Shown one piece after another: positions 52,846 to 63,611 of a stretch of 64,000 nt of DNA. Made by a program: the position numbers and the translations under genes. Source of the stretch: Lumbricus terrestris. Taxonomy: Eukaryota > Annelida > Clitellata > Crassiclitellata > Lumbricidae. Where the stretch lies: the NCBI GenBank assembly GCA_949752735.1, contig OX457050.1, positions 41,378,784 through 41,442,783 of the forward strand. Direction: 5' to 3'. The number at the start of each line of letters is the position of its first letter. Positions within the stretch are counted from its first letter, which is position 1. The notes below the pieces were generated by a model. The model made no database searches, was not told the DNA's origin, and worked only from the letters and a program-made list of their open reading frames with translations.

Positions 52846-54270
52846 ATGTCAGAAAATCATCACAGGTGCCAGATATGTCGTCAATATTTTTCCACCGACG
52901 GTAATCTTAAAAGGCATATGATGACCCACAGTGGTGAAAAACCGTACAGGTGCCAGTTGTGTGAGAAAACATTTGCTCGAGGCTGTAATATGAAAGCCCA
53001 TATGAGAACCCATACTGGAGAGAAACCGTACAAGTGTTCGTTGTGTCAGAAATTGTTTGCTAGAGATGGTCATCTGAGGACACATTTAAGAGACCACACT
53101 GGCGAGAAACCATATAAGTGCAAGTTTTGTCAGAGATTGTTCACTAGATGCTATAATCTGAAAATACACATGAGAACTCATACTGGTGAAAAACTAAACA
53201 AGTGCCAATTATGTCAGAAATTGTTTGCTCAAAGTAGACACCTGAAAAGGCACATGAGAACTCATAGCGGAGAGAAACCATACATGTGCGTGTTATGTCA
53301 GAAATCATTTGCTTGCAGCAGTCATTTGAAGATGCATATGACAATCCATACTGGAAAGAAGCCACACAAATGTAGGTTATGTCAGAAATCCTTTCTTTAT
53401 GATTGTGAACTGAAAGCACACATGAGAAACCATACTGGAGAGAAGCCATACATGTGTCAGTTATGTCAGACACCATTTGCACAACTTAGTTTACTGAAAG
53501 TACATTTGAGAGCCCATACTGGTGAAAAACCATACAGATGCCAGTTATGCCAGAAACAATTTACTGATGGTAGTGCTATGAAAAAGCATATGAGATCACA
53601 CACTGGTGAAAAATCCTACAGGTGTCAGGTATGTCAGAAGGTTTTTACTAGTCATTGTCATTTAAAAGCACACTTGATAGTCCACACTGGCGAGAGTCCA
53701 TACATGTGCCAATTATGTCAGAAGACATTTACTATTCATAGTCATCTGAAAAGGCATGTGAGAAGCCATACTGGTGAGAAACCATACATATGTGAGGTTT
53801 GTGGCAAGAGATTCACGCAAAGTGGTAATCTAAAAAAACACAGAAGAATTCATGAAACCAATAAACAACACACCAAGAACAGTTCTTCATCAAAGCAAAC
53901 TTTTGAATTTGACACAGAAGTACAGCCACAGGACGTGAAATTGGAAATTCTAGCGATAACAACACAGTTGTCTGATCGTTTCATCACACGTAGTAATACA
54001 GGCGTAAATGATAATCCAAAAGAACGTTTCTCAGAGAGCATACATCCGGATTCTAGTGGAATTGCAGGTCCTCTGGTGAACACGAAAGTTGAAGAATGTC
54101 TTTCTAATATTAGCCAGTTCAAATTTCCTGTGGATGAAAAAGCGTCTTTGCTAAAGTCATTTGGATGTGGTATATGTGACGAGTTGCTTGAAATAGAGAA
54201 GGAATTTCTGGAGCATTGTTCTATTCATCAGTTTTCTCCACCTAACGACATTGTCGCTGACCTATGCTGA
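52846..54270 (+). CDS. C2H2 zinc-finger protein (ZNF5), intact, 474 aa
   Basis: The ATG at 52846 ([15 protein letters not shown]) leads straight into twelve canonical fingers (about residues 8-340), all with intact C-x2-C...H-x3-H spacing and TGEKPY linkers. A linker with a stretch [11 protein letters not shown] and the family-specific terminal finger [20 protein letters not shown]...H follow, a few residues before the stop (VADLC). Finger helices (GHLRTH, YNLKIH, SHLKMH, ELKAH) are the most varied in the cluster, so this is the oldest or most constrained paralog. No frameshift or stop. Predicted nuclear DNA-binding factor; target unknown. The opposite-strand open frames here are shadows. Confidence 0.9.
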   Translation: MSENHHRCQICRQYFSTDGNLKRHMMTHSGEKPYRCQLCEKTFARGCNMKAHMRTHTGEKPYKCSLCQKLFARDGHLRTHLRDHTGEKPYKCKFCQRLFTRCYNLKIHMRTHTGEKLNKCQLCQKLFAQSRHLKRHMRTHSGEKPYMCVLCQKSFACSSHLKMHMTIHTGKKPHKCRLCQKSFLYDCELKAHMRNHTGEKPYMCQLCQTPFAQLSLLKVHLRAHTGEKPYRCQLCQKQFTDGSAMKKHMRSHTGEKSYRCQVCQKVFTSHCHLKAHLIVHTGESPYMCQLCQKTFTIHSHLKRHVRSHTGEKPYICEVCGKRFTQSGNLKKHRRIHETNKQHTKNSSSSKQTFEFDTEVQPQDVKLEILAITTQLSDRFITRSNTGVNDNPKERFSESIHPDSSGIAGPLVNTKVEECLSNISQFKFPVDEKASLLKSFGCGICDELLEIEKEFLEHCSIHQFSPPNDIVADLC

Positions 54271-54299
54271 ATTATGATTCAGCATACTTACGGTTGAAA

Positions 54300-55430
54300 A
54301 CAACTGAATCTGTGTTTACAATTTTGTGATGAAAATAGGCAATGGAACTGCTTTGTTACAGATACAGATGAACCTACATGTTATTCTGTGCTACTTTTGC
54401 TTCATTGGCGACGCTACCATAACATATTTTAATCACGACCTGTGTTATAACTTGCAAACTTTTTCAGGTATTTTTAATATATTCTTCACATTTAATTTAG
54501 TCAACCGCTGAATAGCTTCCATTGGATGACCTTGAGGCGACTTCACTGGAATGCCAAGAGAGTGTTGTTGCAAAGTATCCGTGTTTCTTCTGAAGTGTTG
54601 CTATTTTCTTGCACGATTGTAAGATAAATGTAGGCCTATATATGCTAGAAATCATCAAAATTAATTATTTTACTATAGGCTAAAGATGCAGTAAAATTGA
54701 TGGTTCTAAGCACCATTATCCGGCAACTCTTCTGTAAGATTATTAGATTTTAATAAATATTTTTTAGCAGAACCAATGAATCCAGATATACTCAGCCAAT
54801 TCCCAAAATATCACTGTGTTCTTAATTACGGTAAGCCTAAAGTTTCTAAGCATCGGTTTGAATTATGGCCTCAGTACTCAATCGTGCATATAAACTGGCC
54901 ATGCAGGCATATTCTGTCTAAACAAACGGAAATACATCATATTATATAGTTTTCATAAACTCCCAGTTTCTATTCTTGCATTGCCGGAGACGTGGTTAAA
55001 AGCCTGAAATCTTGACCAGGTTAACATACCGGGATATAATTTTGTTCACCATATTGCCTATATTCAAACGTTACTTTGTACTATCATCTCATACTTTGTA
55101 GGCCTACTATCATCTCAGGTTCATTCACACTTCACAAGATACTCTTAGGCTACTGGGCATAGAACGTCATACCTATGCCCGCACTAATGCACGCATTTTA
55201 AAAATTAAATTATTGGATTAACCACCTGATTAAAAATTCGATGGGAAATGTGCTTAAGTGTTTGTAAAAACAATTGGGCGCCTTTCTATCAGAAAGCAGG
55301 CACCTAATAAAAAAGGTAAACGATCGTTTATCATGTGGATCTCTATTCTGTAGGCTAGTTAAGCTGTTGTTCTTTTTTCAAACTCATTTATTGATCCAAC
55401 AGTGTTGACCTTTTCGGTTTCCTTTGTCCT
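54300..55430. other. ZNF5 3' flank, no gene recognised
   Basis: The start is presumably 3' UTR. The rest is AT-rich without recognised features. Confidence 0.35.
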
Positions 55431-55439
55431 TGTTTTGTC

Positions 55440-56138
55440 AGTCTCTTAGTTTAAGTTGCTTTATTTTGCTTTTGCCACTTCTGATAATCCGTTCCGTTCC
55501 TAGCCATCCTCGGTACGAGGTTCGGCCGCATCATGCACGATGTTCCTCCAATGATTCCTGTCCTCCGTCATTCTTAGCATTTCTCCCATTTGCAAGCCCG
55601 TCCATGTCTTTATGTTGTCCAGCCAATTCGTTATTGGCCTTCCTCTTCCTCTACCTCCAGGAATTGTGCCCTGCATGATCTCTTTCTCTATGCATGTACC
55701 CTCCTTTCTCAAGATGTGACCAAAGTATATCATTTTTCTTTCTTTAACTGTTCTTAGCATGTTCCTCTTCACACCAGCGGCCTCCATCACCCATTCGTTT
55801 GTTCGTTTTTCCATCCATGGTATTCTCATGATCAATCTAAGACATTTCATCTCGAACGCTTCTATGCTCCTCTCCTCCTCCTTCCTCAATGTCCAGCTTT
55901 CGCAACCATACAATGCCACCGGCCACACCAACGACCTCCATAGCTTTATCTTTGTTTCATTTGCTATGTCGTGACTTTTCCATATCTTCTGGAGATCTGT
56001 AGCTACTGCATACCCCTTTGCCAGTCTTGTTCTAATCTCCGACCCGCAATCGCCAGTTCTTTCAATCCTTGAATCCAGATACATGTAATTGTCTACCTGT
56101 TCTAAATCTTCTTGGTTGATCTGAACTATGATAATCAT
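55440..56138 (-). mobile_element. RTE/BovB-like LINE 3' fragment
   Basis: The minus strand keeps a 212-codon frame: VDNYMYLDSRIERTGDCGSE, WPVALYGCESWTLRKEEERS, MRIPWMEKRTNEWVM, YFGHILRKEGT and GRGRGRPITNWLDNI. This is the conserved C-terminal domain of RTE/BovB-type LINE polyproteins (LYGCESWT, FGHxxR, GRxRGRPxxxWLD). The reverse transcriptase part is missing, as is usual for 5'-truncated copies. The frame is unbroken, so the insertion may be fairly recent. Confidence 0.88.
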
Positions 56139-56733
56139 TGTATGCTAAATTTGCTAACTTTAGTCAGGGCCACCTGACATCGTAAAATTCCATTGATTAT
56201 TTGGTGTCCTATATAGTGGCCTCCACCACTATATGGCCCTTTTTTTAACCAATTTGCAAGATGTGTAAATCGTGACATGCAGGATTTAACTTTGTTTTCA
56301 AAATAAACTATATGATTGTCTCTTTTGAATTTTTACATTCACGCTAAACGGAAATTACTCAGGCCTATATATTTTAAGTAATAGTCGACAAAAATTCTAA
56401 AGAAGCATAGTACACAATATTTTAATCAATACAACTCTATCAAACCAAGAATTGTTGGCGCAAATCCAGCTTATATTTAAGAAACACTATTTTCATCAAC
56501 AAAATCTTTTTAATAGAAAATTGTCATTTCACTTCGAATTGTTCAGTGACTCACACTAATTCATCATTCGTAATGAAAATATAACTTCTGCACATAATAT
56601 ACGTTATTTAACAAACAGACTATGTTATTCAATAAACTATATAAGAATGCCAACACAATATGAATAGCATGGTAAGGTATGCTATGGAATCGGAAATTGA
56701 TGCACATCAAACAGCTTTGTACATCTGCTACAA

Positions 56734-56734
56734 C

Positions 56735-56792
<58 letters not shown>
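56734..56792. repeat. (TA)n microsatellite
   Basis: Nearly 60 bp of TA repeats with one interruption at 56758-56760. Confidence 0.95.
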
Positions 56793-56797
<5 letters not shown>

Positions 56798-57044
56798 CAT
56801 AAAATTATACATATACATATCATCTTGTTCATAAAACTACATTGGAAAGAAGCAATTCAGTTTTCAAACAGTTGCACTCAGAACTGAATATTTCAATGTC
56901 CATGAACACAAGTTGAAATTTCTATTCATATATTTAGTAAATTGTAGGCCTAGGAGTTACTTTGTCGCAATGAATGCAAATTTAATTTGACGTCTTTGTC
57001 ACCATGCAAGCACTTATATGGGTACCTTGTGAACACCCAACAGA

Positions 57045-57495
57045 AGGGAAGTAGGACATTAACTCCAGACTCCCCCTTCCCCGGGTAGAAGATAAATGTG
57101 TATAAGAGGCAATCCTCGGAAAGGCAGTCCTAAGTTCGAAATACATCTGTTGGTCATACACAAAGAGGATTGATGAAAAGAATCCTTTTCAAATGGAACT
57201 CCCATGATTGATAAAAAAATTCAAATGGAAGCTGAATTGATGAAAATGTTCTTGCTTAAATTGGAGCTGGATTAATGGAAATGATCTTGCTTAAATTGGA
57301 ACTGGATTGATGAAAAATAATTGTTATTCAAATGGAAGTTAGATTCATACAAATATTTGTTGCTATTTAAATATAAGTTGGATTGTTCATAAGCGTTTCA
57401 TCGATTAACTACAAAATAGGAGGTGGTTTGTCCAGAGGATTTTCTCCTTACGCTAAATCGGGGGTGGTCCTGGGGTTAATGTCCTTTCCCTCTTT
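57045..57495 (+). mobile_element. Foldback element, GGACAATTCCCCCC family, decayed copy 5
   Basis: GTAGGACATTAACTCCAG and ACTCCCCCTTCCCCGGG at the left, five to six minisatellite units (GAGCTGGATTAATGGAAATG), and GGTCCTGGGGTTAATGTCC at the right. It is clearly related to copies 1-4 but has lost most iterons. Confidence 0.65.
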
Positions 57496-57609
57496 TGGAA
57501 CAGGAGCAGCACATCTCATTTACATAAACTCACGATAAAGTGTCTCCGTCATTCACCAATCGTCAACTACGTATATTTATTGGGAATTCACCTTAACACC
57601 TTGTACTTT

Positions 57610-58060
57610 CAGTTCCTTGAACTCTAGCGACCGTCATGATCAGTTTCCTCCCTCCATTGCTTTCTTTCTGATGTCGCTTCCCTTAGTTCTTCCAGATTCA
57701 TTCCTGTTGTTTCCTGAACCTCATACATCCACCTTTTCCTTGGCCACCCTTGTTTTCTTCTTCCCTTTCCGTATGCCAGCATCATCATCATATCTTTTTC
57801 AAGTCCATTTGAGCGCATAACATGGCCAAAGAAACCCTTCTTCTTAGCACTGTTTTTTGTAGCGACTCATCGTTTTCAATACCAATGTCTATGCGTATCC
57901 ATTCATTTGTCCTTTTCCATCCAAGATATTCTCTGCATCTTCCTCCAAATCCACATCCCACAAGCGTTAATCTTTTTTCCATTTTCTTGGTCATTGTCCA
58001 AGTCTCACAACCATAATTATAATACCGTCGGTATTATCAAAGCCCTCACCAGTCTTTTTT
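57610..58060 (-). mobile_element. RTE/BovB-like LINE 3' fragment, frameshifted
   Basis: Minus-strand frames give TKKMEKRLTLVGCGFG...YLGWKRTNEWIR and, in another frame, GRRKQGWPRKRWMYEVQETT and TSERKQWREETDHDG, corresponding to the same domain as at 55.5-56.1 kb but diverged. Confidence 0.7.
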
Positions 58061-58087
58061 CGTGTCTATGCTAATGGGAAATACAAG

Positions 58088-60305
58088 TCAGAAACGATCA
58101 GTAAATAATTCGTCAAGTGGAGAAAATCGATGGCTAGAACAATGATCAAGAAATTCCTTCTCGATTTCAAACATTCCACCACACATACCGCATCCAAACG
58201 ATTCTTCAAAAAAGGATTTTGCATCCTTAGGTGATTTGATTTTGTTAACGAAAACACGTTTAAGAACACGACTTTTTGGAAGTGGACTTGTCATTTCATT
58301 GCATTCATAAAGCACAATTCTTGACAGACGTTCAAATGGTTTATCATTAGATTCCTTCTCGGGTTTATCATCCTGTGACTGTATTCCTGCATGGAGTTTC
58401 AGCTCTGAAGTTGAAGAACTTCCCTCACTATTAGGTTTACTGCAAAAGTGTTGCATCTCATCTTCAGGATGAGTTCTTATGTGTGCTTTCCTTTGAACAA
58501 CATTAGTAAACGATTTATGACATAAATGACATCTGTGTGGTTTCTCCCCAGTATGGGTTCTCATGTGTACTTTCAGATATCCACCTCGAGTAAATGATTT
58601 CTGACATAACTGACATTTGACTCGAATATGAGTTCTCATTTGACTCGAATATGAGTTCTCATATGTCTTGTTAGACGAGTACCTTGAGTAAATGATTTCT
58701 GACACAACTTGCATTTGTATGGTTTCTTTCCAGTATGGTTTCCCATGTGTCTTTTCAGATTGCTACTATTAGTAAATGATTTCTGACATAACTGACATAT
58801 ATATATGGCTTCTCCGGTTCCATGACAATTCGGCGCCGGACAATTCGGCGACAGACAATTCGGCGCCAGACAATTCGGCGACTGACAATTCGGCGACTGA
58901 CAATTCGGCGCCGGACAATTCGGCGCTCAGACAATTCGGCGACAGACAATTCGGCGCCAGCATGTAAATTTAAATGTAAAATTTTTATTAGGCATAAACA
59001 GGGCTTGATACTTAAATAGAAGCGGGATTGATGAAAATTTTCTTGCTTAAATGGAAGCGGGATTGATGAAAATTTTCTTTCTTAAATGGAAGCGGGATTG
59101 ATGAAAATTTTCTTTCTTAAATGGAAGCGGGATGGATGAAAATGTTCTTTCTTAAATGGAAGCGGGATTGATGAAAATTTTCTTCCTTAAATGGAAGCGG
59201 GATTGATGAAAATTTTCTTTCTTAAATGGAAGCGGGATTGGTGAAAATGTTCTTGCTTAAATGGAAGCGGGATTGATGAAAATGTTCTTGCTTAAATGGA
59301 AGCGGGATTGATGAAAATGTTCTTGCTTAAATGGAAGCGGGATTGATGAAAATTTTCTTTCTTAAATTGGAGCTAGATGAACTAAAATAATTGTCATATA
59401 AATAGAAGGTGGATGAAACGATTTCTTTATATTTACTGTTAGTTCACTATTAAACAGAAATCGAAAATTAGACTCTGTCTTTATGGTGTTAAATATTAAG
59501 CGCTATAGCCTATAGCCTATGGCGCTATTTTAAATAAATTTACCTGCTTGCGCCGAATTGTCTGTCGCCGAATTGTCTGAGCGCCGAATTGTCCAGCGCC
59601 GAATTGTCAGTCGCCGAATTGTCAGTCGCCGAATTGTCTGGCGCCGAATTGTCTGTCGCCGAATTGTCCGGCACCGAATTGTCTTGTCACCGGCTTCTCC
59701 CCAGTATGGGTTCTCATGTGTGTCTTCAGATGATCATTGCAAGCAAATGATTTCTTGCATAACTTACATCTAAATGGTTTCTTCCCAGCGTGGGTTCTCA
59801 TGTGCACTTTCAGAGCACCACCTTCAGTAAATAATTTCTGACATGACTGACATTTGTATGGTTTCTCCCCTGTATGTATTCTCATGTGAATTTTCAGATG
59901 ACCACTTTGAGCAAATAATTTCTGGCAAAACTCACATTTGTATGGTTTCTCGCCAGAATGGTTTCTCGTGTGTGACTTCAGATCACCACTTCGAGTAAAT
60001 GACCTCTGACAGATCTGACATTTGTATGGTTTCTCCCCGGTGTGGGTTCTCATGTGAATTTTCAGACCACCACTTTGAGTAAATGATGTCTGACATAATT
60101 CGCATTTGTATGGTTTCTCCCCAGTATGTGATCTCATGTGTACTTTCAGCTCATCACCACGACCAAAGGATTTCTCACATAACAGACATTTGCATGGTTT
60201 CTTCAAAGAGTGTGTTCTCATGTGTCTTTTCAGAAGATATCTTGTAGTGAATGATTTCCAACATAACTGACATTTGTATTCTTTTCCTCCAGAATGTGTT
60301 TCCAT
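58088..60305 (-). pseudogene. C2H2 zinc-finger gene (ZNF6) broken by a foldback element
   Basis: The minus-strand ATG at 60305 (METHSGGKEYKC) opens seven intact fingers down to 59701. A foldback element (58816-59691) is inserted exactly in the next TGEKP linker. Beyond it the gene resumes with four more fingers, a linker, and the terminal finger FGCGMCGGMFEIEKEFLDHC at the end. Two further lesions lie downstream: an extra TA in ATATATATAT right after the insertion (about 58798-58806) and a 23-bp tandem duplication (about 58618-58664), each shifting the frame. The residual frame 58088-58714 starts out of register. It is the only ZNF on the minus strand. Its leader, with the TTAATAG acceptor at 60885-60884, is conserved. 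Confidence 0.88.
58816..59691. mobile_element. Foldback element, GACAATTCGGCGCCG-iteron family
   Basis: Starts GGTTCCATGACAATTCGGCG and ends with CGAATTGTCTTGTCACC. Each end has eight or nine 15-bp iterons (GACAATTCGGCGCCG and variants ending CGAC or GCTCA), and iteron order is mirrored at the two ends. The perfect 9-bp target duplication ggcttctcc lies at 58807-58815 and 59692-59700. The core is ten 35-bp units GCGGGATTGATGAAAATTTT, all in one orientation and nearly identical. It inserted into ZNF6. Confidence 0.96.
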
Positions 60306-60890
60306 ATTCACAGTCAACCAACGTAATTCAGCAATTGTTTTCCAATAAAACCGATGTATGCATACTGTAGCTGTCAGATTGTCACCTTCAGAATTTAGGA
60401 TTTCTCAAGTTATTGATGTTCCTGTGTTTTTTCACGAAAATTGGTTTCCATATGCTCTAGTAAAATTACCAGCATATAAAAACAATTCTTGCCATAATTT
60501 GCCTTTTTTGCCTTTTTCTTTAAAATAGTATCCATATGAAAAGAAATAATGCCTGAATTTGTAGATACCTTCTTATCTTGTAGATTCAAGTCCAATCACT
60601 AGTAATTACTGTAACAAATTAAAAATTACCCATCGAGGAAACAATAATCGTTTGGGATGAAAAGTTGAAGTCATAAATTTGCGTAGAATAGCACACCACG
60701 GTGTTCTCATTCAGTTACAACGTGAATGTGCAAAGACAGAATTGATGGTTTAGAAGCTGTAGATAAAGTTGTCCACTGTTGTCTAATGTTGTCCTTGATG
60801 CAGATCAATAATTGAAGGCATGCTGAAAAACTGCCACATACAGAAGTTCATCGTCATACACTTGCAAAAAGAATTTCCGGCACCTATTAA
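60306..60890 (-). promoter_or_regulatory. ZNF6 leader with splice-acceptor-like site
   Basis: On the minus strand CATATTAATAG (AG at 60885-60884) precedes GTGCCGGAAATTCTTTTTGC, aligned with the ZNF3 and ZNF4 leaders. No coding function is assigned. Confidence 0.4.
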
Positions 60891-61115
60891 TATGAAGACA
60901 TGAATATCTTAGTAAGAACTTGCGCTAAGACATACAAATTATTTCATCAATGTTTATAAATGAAGCTTATTATCTGTTTCATGAAAGTGAGTTTGATTTA
61001 TATCTTCATTAGAATGAATAGGTGGTGAATGTATTAATGAATGACATTTCATGTCATAAGACATTTTTATTTGGCCATGCTGGAAGTATACAAATCATCA
61101 CAATGAATGAATGAA
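60891..61115. other. Interval without recognised gene
   Basis: AT-rich, presumably intronic to ZNF6. Nothing recognised. Confidence 0.3.
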
Positions 61116-61189
61116 AGAATGAATGCAGCTTTGGATTCGGTGTGAGTGCATTGGCTTGAATTATCCGGGATCATGGGAGCCCTTGGGAG

Positions 61190-61380
61190 GAGTTTGGTTT
61201 CCGTTTTGGGGGGGGGGGCTACAAATTTGGTCCAGAAGGCAAGGAGCCGTAAAAAATGTTTCGTTTCGGCCAGGAAAAATTGATTGCCCTTTTTTTAGTC
61301 GTCAAGTTCAGATCTCATGGAAATGACCATGAATTTCCTGGCCGAAAAGTTTATGACCTTTTTTAAACCAGTCATTATAG
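61190..61380. mobile_element. MITE of the GGGCGGAGTTTGG group, partial copy
   Basis: GGAGGAGTTTGGTTTCCG with a G-run, AAAATGTTTCGTTTCGGCC and TTTAGTCGTCAAGTTCAG match the adjacent copy at 61382-61629 and the MITE at 16.7 kb. The right terminus is missing. Confidence 0.6.
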
Positions 61381-61381
61381 G

Positions 61382-61629
61382 CATGGGCGGAGTTTGGTTT
61401 CGGTTTTTGGGGGGGCTAAAAATAAAAATTTGGTCCAGTAGGCGCGGCGCCGAAAAAAATGTTTCGTTTCGGTCTGGAAAAAGATTATGACCGTCTTTTT
61501 AGTCATTAGTTGGAAGTGCTTGGGCTGGTGGCTAAGACCATAAAATAGACCATTTACAAGGTAAAAACATGACTATGGAGCTTCTTGGGGGGCTTAGCCC
61601 CCTAGCCCCTGATAAACTCCGCCCATGTC
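61382..61629. mobile_element. MITE of the GGGCGGAGTTTGG group
   Basis: Starts CATGGGCGGAGTTTGGTTTC and ends with GATAAACTCCGCCCATG, preceded by CTTAGCCCCCTAGCCCC. Same interior motifs (GAAAAAGATTATGACCG, TTTTTAGTCATTAG) as the other two copies. No clear target duplication is seen. Confidence 0.7.
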
Positions 61630-61924
61630 CGGAATACTCCAACCTGGAAACCACATCAAATCAAAATCTATTGTCTCCATTGGTCTTTGGATAGTCATTC
61701 TTTGAGAGACGCTATATAATAAGTTTATAGATGCAATACAATATAATTGAGATTTGGTCATGGGTAAAAGTGTATTTTAGCGTATTTTATTATTTCGAAA
61801 TCGATATGGTGCATTTTAGCGTATTTTATTATTTAGCGTATGTATTTACATATTTCATTGACGAAATCGTTTTAGCGGTTCATATTTCTATTAAAAAGTT
61901 ACAAGCAGACAAATTCATTATTCA

Positions 61925-62180
61925 TTCATTATTAGCATTTATATAGCGCCCCTTCAAGAAACTACTCAGAGGCGCTCCCAGCCTTGCCACGGCAAAAGAA
62001 AAAATATTTAAGGGAGTTAAGGAATAAGGATTGACTGGTCAGGTGGAGGATATGGAGGTTAGGGGGGAGGTCATTCCAAATTGACGGCCCCACAACCGAG
62101 AAGGCTCGACACTGTCTGGTAGCCAAGCGAGTCCGTGGAACAAGCAGTTGTCCCTTCGCAGCAGAGCGAAGGGCCCGACG
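61925..62180 (-). mobile_element. L2-like LINE 3' end fragment
   Basis: The minus strand reads QLLVPRTRLATRQCRAFSVV, GPSIWNDLPPN and LKYFFFCRGKAG. The tail GGGAGCGCCTCTGAGTAGTT and GGGGCGCTATATAAATGC follows. This is the clearest copy of the L2-like 3' tail in the window. The foldback element at 62199 begins immediately beside it. Confidence 0.85.
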
Positions 62181-62198
62181 CGCTTCAATGTCAGAGAC

Positions 62199-62927
62199 GA
62201 GTGTAGGACATTTCCCCCCTGGACAAACCCCCCCGGACAAAACCCCCCGGACAAAACCCCGCGGACAATTCCCCCCAGGGTAGGACAATTCCCCCCCCTG
62301 TCGAACATATTGCGTGTAAGTGGTATTACTATAAAACGGCGGTCCTAAGTGTCCTAAAATTAAGTTGGATTGATGAAAAGATATCTTGCTAAATAGAAGC
62401 CGGATTGATACAAATAAATTTTTACTTAAATGGAAGCTGGATTGATGAAAATATTCTTGCTTAAATTGCAGCTGGATTGATGAAAATATTCTTGCCTAAA
62501 TGGAAGATGGAATGATGAAAATATTCTTGCCTAAATGGAAGCTGGATTGATGAAAATATTCTGGTTTAAATTGGAGCTGGATTGATGAAAATATTCTGGT
62601 TTAAATTGGAGCTGGATTGATGAAAATATTCTTGCTTAAATTGGAACTGGATTGATGAAAATATTCTGGTTTAAATTGGAGCTGGATTGATGAAAATATT
62701 CTGGTTTAAATTGGAGCTGGATTGATGAAAATATTCTTGCTTAAATTGGAACTGGATTGATGAAAATATTCTGGTTTAAATTGGAGCTGGATTGATGAAA
62801 ATATTCTGGTTTAAATTGTTGAAGACGACAAAAGCAATGGTTTCCGCATACGGGGGGGGGGGAATGTCCTAGGGTAGGGGGGGAAATGTCCGGGGGGAAA
62901 TGTCCGGGGGGAAATGTCCGTTCCCCC
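62199..62927 (+). mobile_element. Foldback element, GGACAATTCCCCCC family, copy 4
   Basis: Starts GAGTGTAGGACATTTCC, has the AACATATTGCGTGTAAGTGG segment and twelve or more 35-bp units (ATTGGAGCTGGATTGATGAA). A higher-order two- to three-unit repeat (TCTGGTTTAAA versus TCTTGCTTAAA variants) shows recent unequal expansion. The right end has several GGGGGGAAATGTCC repeats and closes at GTTCCCCC. No matching flanks were seen. Confidence 0.82.
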
Positions 62928-62989
62928 ATAAAATTGCCAATTCGCAATACGCGAGTCTTTGAGTTTCCGAACTTTTGGTATAAATCCAT

Positions 62990-63610
62990 AATCTATTATA
63001 GAATTAGGTCACTGTGTTGTAGAATATTATTAGGTCACTGAGATGTCGAACCCGCTCATTGCATAAATGTGATGCATTATTGTCAATATCAGTTTTGTCT
63101 AATTTTACAACGTAAAGCTAATTTTTTTATTACCAAAGACAACAAAACAAAAATATTGAGGATGCATGACAAATTAGATTCTACACAAACATAATGTTCA
63201 AAGATAAACGAAGTGCAATATACGCTAACTCAATCCAATACTTCCAAGTCTACAACTTAAAATGGTTGCACAAACTCCGTTAAATAACCAATGCAACAGA
63301 TTTGGATGGCAACATTTTATAAACAACAATAAATGTGTATGAAAATTTAACCAAGTTCAAAATACATGGTGTCCAGCGTAGTTAGAAACAATTAACAGCA
63401 TATACATGTATGTAGCATTTCATATAAGTAACCTGTAGCAATTTTACAGTCTTATAGTCGTGTCACAACCAGGAAACAACTTACAAAAATTAGATAAGAA
63501 GAATTTCCATAGTATCTCTATAATCAGCAAAAATCCTACTTTCCAAAATTCTTATATATTATATTTGTGCAAAATAAACTATATATATCGTCACAGTTAT
63601 ACAGAACATT
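62990..63610. other. AT-rich interval, no recognised gene
   Basis: No frame or repeat family recognised. Confidence 0.35.
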
Positions 63611-63611
63611 A

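Noticed and set aside
59000..59370. Possible CRISPR-like array of regularly spaced 35-bp units
   Set aside because: Units are contiguous with no unique spacers, lie inside a foldback transposon, and the sequence is eukaryotic.
58755..59773. Frames rich in RRIV, AELSV and DNSAP repeats over the iteron arrays
   Set aside because: The 15-bp iterons are a multiple of three and open in several frames at once on both strands, so these are not proteins.
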